Below are positions 46,501-56,573 of a DNA stretch of 64,000 nucleotides, one piece after another (the stretch's first letter is position 1; each line of letters starts with the position of its first letter). The position numbers and the translations under genes are program-made. Source of the stretch: Oscheius tipulae (Eukaryota > Nematoda > Chromadorea > Rhabditida > Rhabditidae). The DNA lies in NCBI GenBank assembly GCA_037178975.1, contig JASJZH010000002.1, positions 4,774,001 to 4,838,000 on the forward strand, read 5' to 3'. The notes under the pieces were generated by a model. It did not search any database, was not told the origin of the DNA, and was given only the letters and a program-made list of their open reading frames with translations.

Positions 46501-47130
46501 GAACATCGGGCTCCGCACTCTCCGTCTTATCGATGAGATCCACCACAATTGTCGTCTGTTTTTCCTTTGGAAGTTGATTGAACCCAATGTCGATCTGAAT
46601 CACCCTGTCCAACAAGAATAAAAAAGAACAAAACCTGATTTTTGTCCGCATATATCTTCCAACGAGTGTAGTTGACGGCAAAGTCGTCCAGTTCCGAGTA
46701 ACTATAGAACTCAGCCAGCTCGTTTTGAATCGAATCAGCCTCCGTGTAGGCAAAATTCAGATCTCTTTCAACCTGATAATAACTACTTTGTTTCAGAAAA
46801 GTAAAAGGATACCTCCTGTTCGTGATGATGAGGTGGTTCTGGGAGTTGATGTGGTTCATTTGAACCTGAAGCTGTATTTACAGCATCCTTCAGTTGCTTC
46901 AGTTTCAACAAAGTCACCTAAAGTGTGGGAAGATAAGCTACAAAAGGAAAGAGTACCTGTCGTCTCTGTGCTAGAGAAGAGTCACAGAACTCTGTCTGTT
47001 CTTCTGAGCTGGACGGCTCTTTTTCTCCATAAACTGGAAGTGTTTTCTATTAAATCTTGCAAGTAGAAGCCTTACCATCTTCCGCGAAGTTCGGACGCAC
47101 TGGTCGTTTCTGACCCTCAGGAGAGTCCAT
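43576..47130 (-). CDS. STRIP1/2 (FAM40) STRIPAK core protein
   Basis: Scaffold of the striatin-interacting phosphatase and kinase complex, which joins PP2A to GCKIII kinases and controls the cytoskeleton and Hippo signalling. Seventeen exons from 47130 down to 43576; the joined frame is 961 residues. The first ~90 residues are acidic; then come the family N1221 domain opening with a FAYTEADSIQNELAEFYSYSE block, a HFPIKKILLLIWKVLL segment with the LGGFEEL motif, a disordered Asp/Glu linker, and the DUF3402 half with KHFKLNHIYQFEYL, the HSRIMMLMVFKSAPILKRSLK stretch and YLGRQWRRANM. It is first in a minus-strand set: MMAA begins 233 bp after its stop. The ATG follows ATTTCAG by three bases. Confidence 0.95.
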
Positions 47131-48477
47131 GCTCTGAAATATACGATCAGACTAATGCGGTGAAGGAGCGAGAAATCGATATGCGTGCTTACAATTTTAC
47201 AAAGAACAAACAGAGTAAAGAAAAGAAGTTGACATCTAAATACCGAGAAAATAAATAAATTGCTGCAGAGTCATCTCTGCGAGAATCGTTAATCGCGATG
47301 AGACCTCAGTCCCCTCGATCTGGACTGCGGATCTGCCAAATAAATACAAAAGACAGGCTGATGGAAAAACGTACCAAAAATACGCCAAAGCATGAAGATC
47401 GATACGAGGTGAAGGTACTTAGCATACGGAACCTATTTCCTACTAATCACATGATTCTGAATGGCTCGTTGTAGATCTAGTTCAAAACCAAAAGTTACTA
47501 TGTGTCTGAAGCCATTTTTTGCGATTAATGTGCACTACTTTGTGCGCACACGAATTGTTTGCAAGTCAGGTCACTTTGGGAGATGCGTTTCTGGGAGAAC
47601 GTTGTTCTGCCACGGTATCTCGACTGGAACATCATCTACCTGCCACGAACCCCAGCGGGCACCAGTCACACTTATAACTAATAAAACATAGATATTATAC
47701 TCTGCTGCCAGTTTCTTGAAAGAAACTAATTACTCCAACAGGAATGTTTTGAGATTTCTTCAATTAGTGCGCAAAGGTCAAAGTGTTTCTTTGCTAAATA
47801 AGTACGGGGAGCTTGTAATGAAACGGCGTGAAGTTATCTTTTTTGCTGACGGTTGGAATGCATTTTATTCTGTATTAACAGTACAATACCAGAAGTTTCT
47901 TTTTGTCAGTTATCCACGCTCGCAATACCTACCGTTGTAGAGCTGTTCGTGTCCATAGCCAGTCCAATCGTTACAGACTTACCCTTAAATATGAGTTTGA
48001 ATAAAGTTGAAGTCTGCATCCCCTCCAAGTGTTGCCATGATCTTGTTATGCGAAACTGTTTAGTGTTTACCTCTGCATCTCAATAGCCGACTAATTTCTG
48101 GAGTGCCGAAGGATGAGTTCAATCCCTCAATCCACATTTAGCTCTCGTGCAAGACAGGGAAGGCCCATGTCTAGTCTCGATGCAGACATCCGTGATCCAA
48201 TTACGAATTCCCCCAACCCGGTAATTAGACTCGAGAAAGTAAAGGTGAAAAGGGTTCAGTCGCAATCAGATCCTTTTCGAGCGTCTGAGTTGCAGGGGAG
48301 AGGGTGCCGGGTATCACCCGGTCATCATCTTTTGTCCACAGTCTTCATTCACTTTCCCAAAACAGCCAATCAGTCTTCTCATCAAAACCTTTCGAAACGC
48401 TGACGTTCGTCTCGTCCCCTCATCTTTCTAATTCAATCGTCTATATAGTCAGTTGATATCCCCTTCTTCCAGTTCAC
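47131..48477. other. 1.35-kb interval between divergent STRIP and receptor genes
   Basis: No supported gene. It must contain the promoter of the STRIP-MMAA-LIG3 set (reading left) and of the receptor/ODC pair (reading right). A TATATA-like stretch near 48441 lies about 37 bp before the receptor ATG; an acceptor-like CTTCTTCCAG lies in between. Confidence 0.45.
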
Positions 48478-49971
48478 ATGTCCACAGTTATAACCGACCC
48501 TATTACCAATGTCTCTGAGGGTGACTTCCAAACTGTTGTTCTCTTCATCGCTACAGCCATCTATGGAGCTCTGGTCGTTTGTGGAGTCCTCTTTGTCACA
48601 GTTTTTGCTCTGGTCTTGTTCAAGGGACATTCCACGTTCAAGGAAGTAGGTTCCAGACGTTAATCAATTCATAATTTACATCCCGCTTCAAATTAATGTA
48701 TATAAATAAAAAAAGTGTTCGAGAATGGTGTACGAAGAGGGGGACGCTTACAGTTTAATGACAGACTGGATATTATGCGAACATTACAGATTCCCTTCTT
48801 CACAATCGTCTGGCAGCTGACAATCTGCAATTTCCTGGGCATCTACATTCAAGCCTTCTGCAAATTCCCTCTTTTGTTCATAAACACCTCGGACGAGAGC
48901 TCTTGGCAGTCAATATGGTAACCTTCCCTCGTCTTCTAGTAAAATTTTTTTAGGGAACTGACCGGCACACACATTATCTACTTCACCGATACAGGCTTCA
49001 CTCTCTTCGTTCTTCTGATGGCTCTCAATCGCTTCGCCGTCTTTGTCCAGCCTAAAATGATGGTTCTCTTCTCCAAAAGAATCATCTGGTATCCGATAGT
49101 CATAACATGGCTCCTCGTCTGTATTATTACCACAATCAAAGTGGTTTGGGGAGGCCAAGAGAAGTTTGACAGGAAGAATTGGTCTATTACACAGTTGCTT
49201 GTGAAAACAGACGCAGATATTCTGGTCACGGTAAGAGTCTTTTCATCAAGGGTAATGTATTGGCTTAGATAGTCAGCTGGCTCGACTACGTGGCCTCAGT
49301 CCTGATGCTGCTCATCTACCTTTCTATCTACATCATGATCAGAAAGAAGAGATCCGTTCATGGTTTGGACGATCAGAATGACACGTCTCTTCTTACTCAA
49401 GCCGTGGTGGTGGCACTTTCACTCGTGGTAAGTTAGTCTAATGACAAAGATTGAAAAGTCTCCTTATTTAAAGTCTTTTAAAAATCTGAGTCACTAGAAA
49501 CTGACAAACATTTTTTTCAAACAATATTTGAATATTTCGAATCGTGACTTTCGATTCAAGACTACGGTATAACTAAAATCGAATGAATTTCAGGTTTTCC
49601 GCATGTTGGCCAATTTATCCGGAGCCGTCAGAGCAGAAAACTACGTGGCTGTGATACTGAACATCTTGCGCTTCTCAGCCAGTGTCTGCAACAACATGCT
49701 CAATCCAAGCAAGTTTCCTGACCGTTCCATAATACAACTGAATTCAGTTCTGTTCCTGACAACCAAGAACATTCGAAGCATATTGAAGGAGATGTTCCAT
49801 TGCGGGCACCGTGCTTCGAGAGAGGAGACAAACTCCTCTGAGCAGTCTGCATCTCCTTCGAAGCACTGCTGTCTACCATTCTACAAAGTCAATCCAGGTG
49901 GTCAAGTCTTCACAACACAGGTGACTCTCGTCTCAAAGACAGAGAACAATGCCGCCAGTCCAATTAGCTGA
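48478..49971 (+). CDS. Seven-helix receptor, possibly nematode serpentine type
   Basis: Exons 48478-48645, 48754-48917, 48954-49230, 49269-49427 and 49594-49971; 381 residues. Seven hydrophobic segments are visible. Position 3 ends in LMALNRFAVFV, an N-R-F variant of the DRY motif that is typical of Srx/Srt-like chemoreceptors. Helix 7 carries an NPSKF-like motif in place of NPxxY. The N-terminus has an N-glycosylation-type NVSE site. The 80-residue tail has a CGHRAS palmitoylation-like Cys, a Ser/Glu stretch and paired Cys. The ligand is unknown. A rhodopsin-class peptide or amine receptor is less likely, because the DRY motif and the usual second-loop disulphide pattern are not convincing. 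Ornithine-decarboxylase-like coding starts 104 bp after its stop. Confidence 0.75.
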
Positions 49972-49982
49972 TTTGTTCGCGT

Positions 49983-49988
49983 AATAAA
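49983..49988 (+). terminator. Poly(A) signal of the receptor gene
   Basis: AATAAA 12 bases after the receptor stop codon and about 90 bases before the next ATG, as in tightly packed operon pairs. Confidence 0.5.
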
Positions 49989-50040
49989 TCTGTTCGTTCT
50001 TTACTTTCTTATCAGTTCTATCTTTTGACACGTAGACAAG

Positions 50041-50050
50041 TATATATAAG
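50041..50050 (+). promoter_or_regulatory. TATA-like element before the ODC-like gene
   Basis: TATATATAAG ends 25 bases before the chosen ATG. If it works as a TATA box, transcription would start almost at the ATG. An alternative is a spliced-leader acceptor, CTTTCTTATCAG, ending near 50013, which would make the TATA match accidental. Confidence 0.35.
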
Positions 50051-50075
50051 AGATCAGACCCTGGAAGAGATAGCT

Positions 50076-51660
50076 ATGGAAAGCGTTACCATTGCAGATC
50101 AACAAGTCTTGGTTTATGAAGAGAGTCCAGATGTGGACAGGATTTCGAAAGATATAGCAGAGGATCAGGATCAAAAGGTAGTCTTTGTTATCAAACTACA
50201 TACCATTAAGTCTCACAGGGAATCGAGGATGCTTTCATGGTGTACAACTTGGATGAGGCTTACGAGCGGTACAAGGAGTGGAAGACACGACTTCCGATGG
50301 TGCAGGTACTGTCTCATTCTTGGTACAATAACAACCTTTTAGGTTTCAGCCTTTTTATGCTGTAAAATGCAATCCAGACCCGGTTCTTCTACGTCACTTC
50401 GCAGCTCTGAATACTGGATTCGACTGTGCAAGTCAGGAAGAGATTAGTCAGATTTTGTCTCTTGGAGTGAGGCCGGACAGGATCGTCTATTCGAACACGT
50501 GCAAGAGTCCAAAATCGCTAGAGTTTGTCCACCGGAAGAAGGTATGTGTGTTCTAAAAAGATATATTATGGATGTTCAGGTTCAATTGACCATCTTTGAT
50601 AACCTCGAGGAATTGGAGAAGATTGCAAAATACCATCCGAATGCCGAGTAAGCAACCCTTTGACCCAACTTTCCTATTTCAGAGTCCTTCTGCGCGTGAA
50701 CATTATTGAGACAATAGAGATATCGACTCTGACAATGTTCAGTCGAAAGTTTGGAGCCCATCCAACTGAAACAGCTCCAAAATTGTTAGAAGATGCAAAG
50801 AGGCTGAATGTTAATGTTGTCGGAATTAGGTATTCAGGATATGTGCTAGTGATTCAAGAATTCAGTTTCCATGCTGGAAGGAGTCACGGCTACGAAGACA
50901 CCTTACTGCAACGTAGAGCTATTGAACAAGCGGTCACTCTCTTCCAAAAGGGTCAGTTAGGGAAAGAACTAGTTTTGAACCTATTTTACAGGCGATGAAC
51001 TTGGCTTTAAAATGAGTGTTCTCAATATTGGCGGTGGTTTTCCAACAGGACAAAAATCTGATACACAGAGTTTTGAGAAAGTTAGTCCTCTAGAGGTTCG
51101 AACAACCAGTAATAAGATTGCAGGTATCCACTGCAGTGGACAAAGCTCTAAAAGAGTCATTCCCGATGAATCCTCCGCGATTCATTGCTGAACCGGGAAG
51201 ATTCTTCGCAGCGACCGTAGTCACTCTCATCACAAAGATCATCAGTGCTTATAATGTCAACGCGACCGAAGTTACAGAGGATTGTAGGTTTTTTTGATTC
51301 ACGGATACCTCTTCTACAGATAAAGATAGAGAGAAGACTGGCATGATGTACTATATCAACGACAGTTTGTACGGCTCGTTTATCTGTAGGGCGTTCAATC
51401 ATGCCAAGCCTGTTGGAGAACCTCTTCATGAGAAGAAGAGCGAACTGCTTCCAACCACGATCTGGGGACCAACTTGTAATGGATCAGATCTTATCGAGGA
51501 CAAGAAATTGATGAGACGACTGGAGTTGGGCGACTGGATGAAGTACCCGCTTATGGGAGCCTATACTTCGACTGCGGCCAGTACTTTCAACGGATTTTCA
51601 CGTCCTCGAAATTTCTATGTGATTGGGAAAGAGACATATGAAAAGATCTTTGGTGAATAA
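50076..51660 (+). CDS. Ornithine-decarboxylase-like PLP enzyme with altered substrate pocket
   Basis: Fold-III PLP decarboxylase family, which makes putrescine from ornithine in typical members. Nine exons: 50076-50177, 50219-50305, 50350-50541, 50580-50647, 50683-50829, 50866-50951, 50992-51080, 51124-51283, 51320-51660; 423 residues. The PLP lysine is present at residue 69 (PFYAVKCN), as are the GFDCAS block, the PLP-stacking His in SFHAG, the GGGFP phosphate loop, EPGR and the catalytic Cys 363 in GPTC. The two aspartates that hold the substrate's terminal amine in mouse ODC (D332, D361) are both Asn here (~337 and ~364), and the residue after FHAG is Arg instead of Ser. So it is probably a paralog with a different, perhaps neutral, amino-acid substrate, or a regulatory homologue. 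Confidence 0.88.
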
Positions 51661-52011
51661 ATCTAGTACTTGTATCGTTTGGTTGGGAGACAGTCCGGAA
51701 TGTTTAGCATCTCGTCATTTTCCTCATTCTCCATCCCCTCAGTCATCCTAAAGGACTGCTCCAGATACCTCGACTTGGTCATCTTGCCTAACAGCTGTGA
51801 AGATGTGATGGTTTGGGGATAGAGGAGTAGAGAGAGATAAATGGGAAACATGTGCTCATTTTGGAAAATAGGAAAAATTGATAGAATGATGAACACATTC
51901 GAAAATACTAGACAAAATGACGTAAACCCATACTTCCCTTTCGCAGTGACCGCTCTCTGACATGCTCTCTCTGTTATTCACTCCCTCTCTTCAAACGTCT
52001 CTTCGCATGGT

Positions 52012-52994
52012 TTATTGCGACCCGCCAGCTGCTTTCAGATCATTGACCGTCTTCAAGATCACTTCGTTACGATGATGTTCCATCTCCCTCTCGATGTCGT
52101 AAACTGTTAAAAAGCCATCTTCATCCGCGTCCATCTGAATGAACTTCTCTCGAGCATATCGTTTCATAAGAGGAGTTGGAGGATCAATATGCTCGTCGCT
52201 ACTCTGAATCTGATTTTGCGACGTGGTGCAAGGTCTTTACCTTTGTTCTGTAAATACTACCAGTCGGCAGACCGAGGCTGTTACTAGCCCCATTCTTCCT
52301 CGCTTTCAAGGCAAAGACGCATCTCATGTACTCGTAAAAAGCCACCTCGCTCACCAGTTCCTACAATGTACTGAGATTTCAGTCCCAAAAAGTACCGTAC
52401 CTTCTCATCGGGACCCATGAGACCAAATGCAAACTGAGCCGTGGTGGAAGTGCCCTGTTCCATGGCATACCTGGACGTCCGACCACTTTCTGTCAGTTCC
52501 CAAAGACTTAGGACCAGGTCCTAAAAGCTATTGTCACAGAGAAAGAGAGAAAGAGAAACGGAACTAGAAGCTCACTTACTTTAAAGAGAAGTTTGTCAGT
52601 TCCTTTGTCTTTCAGGATTGCCTTGTAAAATCTGTCTGCGAAACGATCATCGGCAGAACAGGGAAAGAGTAGTCTGACAACTTGACGCCATTGAAGTTCT
52701 GACATTCTGCCATTGGACGAGTGCTAAACGTACAGGCAATGTATTTTCTGAGAAAGAAAGAACCTGTTTGAAGTGTCTGTACATAAACATGAGCCATTTC
52801 CTATCGAAACCCGTACATTTGACCAGTTCTTCGAGAGACGGAGGCCGGGTACTAAAGGGATCTTCCAGGTCCTCGACGTCTTCTTCCACTTCTGAGATAT
52901 AATTTATCAACTTGTTCGTGGTAAGACCTTATTGCTCGGAATAATCGACTCCTAACTAAAAATCACCTCTTTTCTTGAACGATAAACTATCCAT
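52012..52994 (-). CDS. KChIP/neuronal-calcium-sensor-like EF-hand protein
   Basis: Exons in reading order 52994-52967, 52891-52764, 52723-52580, 52520-52401, 52360-52241, 52203-52012; 243 residues. The PPSLEELVKCTGFDRKWLMFMYRHFKQ region matches the first helix of Kv-channel-interacting proteins and NCS proteins, where the usual text is TGFTKKELQ-LYRGFK. EF-hands 1-3 are degenerate: EF1 lacks acids as is normal for the family, EF2 has KDKGTDKLLF, and the third region is expanded by an insertion with no acidic loop. Only the last loop, DADEDGFLTVYD, is canonical. The N-terminus (MDSLSFKK) has no myristoylation glycine. In relatives the protein modulates Kv4 channels or rhodopsin/GRK signalling. 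Confidence 0.8.
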
Positions 52995-55358
52995 GTTGTT
53001 TCTGAACGGCAGTTTAGAGAGCAGAAAGAACATTATGAGATGGCGGCGGGTTGGAGAGAGATAGATAGTCGAGGAGATGGATTTCAGGAAGTCAGCCCAA
53101 CGGACCATTAAGCCGAAGAATAAACACCAATTTTTGAAGGAAATGGCAGAAGAAATTATAATCGCATTACTTTAGTCGAAGAGTGAACAAAGCTGTAATT
53201 ATACGGGACTGCTGTAGACAGCCTGGATGACGAGAAGGCTCCAGTATAAAAAATTGCAGAGAGCCCGTAAATCTTCACGCTGCTATTAGTGTGTAGCAGG
53301 GGTCCGCCTGGGCTCTGACAGAAGGTGGGAAGAGGGGCAAAACAACTGCGAAAATGCATAAGAGTAGCAGGCGAGTAGTAAACAGTGAAAGCAGGGGAGA
53401 GAACCGAAACCTCTTGGTTTACTAGGACTTTGACTGAGTCTATTCTAGAAAAGACAAGGTCTTTGTGTTTCTTACTGCAGCCCTGAGAACAAAGACTGGG
53501 AGAGCTGAGAATTTCCCAGAGAGAGCCAATCCTCCGAATAGCAAATGGGCCTAAATGAAAGCGGGGGGAGGGGGAGATAATCGGTTAAAAGCAATTCAAT
53601 TAATTTTTGCAGAGTCGTAAGTGATACAGCCATCTTTTTGATTGTTTAGCACTATGGAAGTTCGACTTTTGCTACTCTATGTTATTAGAAGAGAAAACTG
53701 ACCATCCTCGTAGAAGCAGATGAAGAATTGGAGACGGCGAAACGTCCAATAGAGGCTGCGAAGGAAGCGGTTCTTGAACGGTGGCTGCTGGCCAAAGTGC
53801 CTGAAACATGACATTCTCAATACTCTGGCAACGGGTTCTATTCCTAACCCCCACTCCCGGAGTCTGTTTCTTTTGGAGAAAGAGAGAGGGAGAGAGAGAG
53901 AGAGCCACACGGTATCTCAGTGTCTCAACTACTAGACCTTCTAAAATACTCAACTCTTGCATCGTTGGAACGTAGTCTGTTGTGAAGTGGTCGCCGTGCA
54001 TGTCATGTCGAAGCCGAAACCCCGGAGGAACTAATTTGCCTGTGGGAACTAGATAAACAGAATAGACAGAAGGATATTGATTCCAGCAGAAAGAGCCGCT
54101 GGATTAGTGAGAGAGACAGCAATATTGTAGCCTATCTAATCTCAGGAGCAGAAATGCTTTTTTGATGGAAAGATAGACGCAAGGGGCGAAAGAAGGGTAG
54201 ACTAGAGGCTTTAATTAAAGCGGACCATCTGAGGGTCAAAAAATGACTAGGCAGTCGAGCGCAACTCATCTACATTAATTGAAGCGTCAGAGCTCGGCCA
54301 GGATTAGGTGACGGGATCCTCGGGACTTGTGACGTTGAGAGCTTTGTTTAGAGATAAAGATCTGAACAGTTGCATGTTGGGAACTCTTTACATTACTCCA
54401 AATGATACAATGCAGTCCTTATAAATAGCGAGATACCAACAGAAAGATGCCAAAATAGGATGAAAGAAAAATGAGAGCCGATAAATGTTGCCACTGGATG
54501 TGTCCAACAAATTAGCATGATTACTTGAAGCTCGCTAATGAGGTAGTTACTATGCGTGAGTTTCCTATTACCAGTTCATTATTCTTCCCAACTAACTTCA
54601 CTCTAACCTCAGTCTCGGAGCGAGAGAAGGACGGGGCGGCAGCGAATATTGACTGCCTATCTTACAATCTGCAGCTAATTAAAAATGTCGGCCTTCAAAC
54701 TCGAAAGAACTCACCGTTCGAGAAGTTTCTGTCGCTGACTCTGTGTCCTCCTCGGACTCCTTTTGTTGTCACGACGCATGGAGCGTCTGAAGGTGCGAAG
54801 ACGTACAACAGCCCACATATCTGCATAATAGGCCAATTTATAGTAATTGGGAAGAGAGTCAGGCTTGAAAAAGAGAGCGAGAGTAGTACTCGAGTATAAT
54901 CGATGGTGCAGGAGAGATATCAGCTGAGGAGGCAATTATGTGCATCCGATAAGTCTGTCTCCGAAAGAAGTCTAATCCAATCCGACCCGAGGAGGCAAGA
55001 GAAGAAATGACAGAAGACATCTGGAAACCGGGAGCTATAAAAGTCGGATCATGACCTATAGAACCCGAAGGGGAGAGAAAATCTGGGACTGAGATCGGGT
55101 TTCCGGTTGCAGGACTGGGCTTCCCTCAATCCGTTCAATTAGGGGCTCCCGGGAATATGTTTTGTTACGAGTTCTGCTGTTGACATGTGACGATGATGAG
55201 GAAACGATGAAGCCATGTATGGGAGGGAGTCGGTTGCTACAATTGCATTTCAGTCTCGAGAGATGTGTTTGGCCAAGCTATATTAGCGCCTACTCTATTA
55301 GATACGAGTAGATTGACAGAGACTCCTCTTCTGATTCAAACTTTCTAGCAAGTACAGT
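52995..55358. other. 2.4-kb interval, no supported gene
   Basis: It contains a GA microsatellite (about 53887-53904) and an open minus-strand frame at 53672-54001 that I do not accept as coding. This interval is upstream of the calcium-sensor gene and downstream of the secreted-protein gene, both on the minus strand. Confidence 0.4.
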
Positions 55359-56368
55359 TTATCGATATGGATACTCGAAGCCAAAAGGCGGCGGAACAGT
55401 CCACCGACTGTAAGTGGGAATGTATTGTTGTGGATAGTAGACAGGAGGAAGAGGCTCCGGAGGGGGAGTAGTCTGTTGTGTCTTCTCAAAAATGACCCAC
55501 GGAGCAACAACGGGTGTCAGAAGACCGGCAACAACCCTTGAAAGTCTCTGAAAACGGATCACATGAGCCTATCAACCCGAAAACAACTTTTTTCACGCTG
55601 GGAAGTCGTACACGGAGACCGGCACGAAGACGAGCGGCAATACGACTCACCTGAAACGAGGGGATTAGTTTTTGTGTAGAGACAGAAACTGGTTGCATAA
55701 CATGTGTCGAGAGGTTTGGATTCTGATCCAGAAACCCTCTTTGGAGGAAGTACCATCCCAAATCAGAGGTCAGATCCTGGTCGAAGTTATAAGATTGCTT
55801 GACCTTGGACTCGAGACTCTCGACTGACCCAGACAATTGTGACTTGGTTTCCCTGATTGGATTTAGCCTATACATGGCTTTGAGGATGAGTATATACCTT
55901 CTGAATGTAAAAAAAACAGGTGACAAACAGTTTGTAAGAATCCGACCGTCACGTGCTTTACCTCCCAATCTCTCCAAGTTTATCAGCCCGTGACCCCTGC
56001 GAAATTATGTCTATGTTTACGATACCTCCTAAAGTGGGTTTGGATTTTTTTGAACAGTTGTTAACAGGATCTCTTTAAAATTCACCTTGAACAGAAGGAG
56101 AGGCTCTCCATTCTCGATGACTTCTTGGTGGAGCTGGACAAATTCGAGGAAGAAGGTGATCAAGTCGGTTCGGAGCTGAAGCGTCTCTTTATTGGTCATT
56201 CAGTTTACGACCAGGTGTCCATAACAAAGTACTGACCTCTTTCGTGAGCTTCTTAGCAGTTTTAGCCTTCGCCACCAGCTCCAGCGACTTTTCATCGAGT
56301 TCCTCGACTCTCTCGCTCAGAGTAAAAGAGAGTACTGTTGGCACAAAGAGTAGGAATATGGGTGACAT
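55359..56368 (-). CDS. Secreted protein of unknown family, Pro/Tyr-rich C-terminus
   Basis: Exons in reading order 56368-56237, 56184-56086, 55996-55962, 55900-55651, 55547-55359; 234 residues. It opens with a signal peptide (MSPIFLLFVPTVLSFTLS), then an acidic-basic helical region (~18-77) likely to form a coiled coil, a Ser-rich middle, and a C-terminal Pro/Tyr-rich tail with PPPEPLPPVYYPQQ and a final FGFEYPYR. The third intron has an alternative 3' end (AG at 55868-55869) that would remove 33 nt and keep the frame; both forms are possible. No family is recognised. A cuticle, mucus or egg-shell structural role would fit the composition but is a guess. Confidence 0.6.
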
Positions 56369-56573
56369 TTCTAGAAGAGGTTTTGTGAAAAGATGAGTGG
56401 TTTAGCGGGAAAGGGGCTAAGCGGTTCGAGCCCTGGCCTCCTACTCTCAAAAAAGAGAAAGTCTAGTAGGCGGCCGCCTACTCGTAAAACGGAAGATTAG
56501 CGACACAGAGGCGGCCAATACCAGAATAGTTTACCTTTCGAACATAGAACACAACAATACCCATATTCGTTCT

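Noticed and set aside
53672-54001. Open minus-strand frame of about 109 codons
   Set aside because: Low-complexity content over a GA microsatellite, no family similarity and no consistent splice partners with the calcium-sensor gene.
56423-56433. GGTTCGAGCCC, a match to the B box of a tRNA gene
   Set aside because: Flanking bases do not form the T-arm stem or an acceptor stem, and the A-box spacing is wrong.
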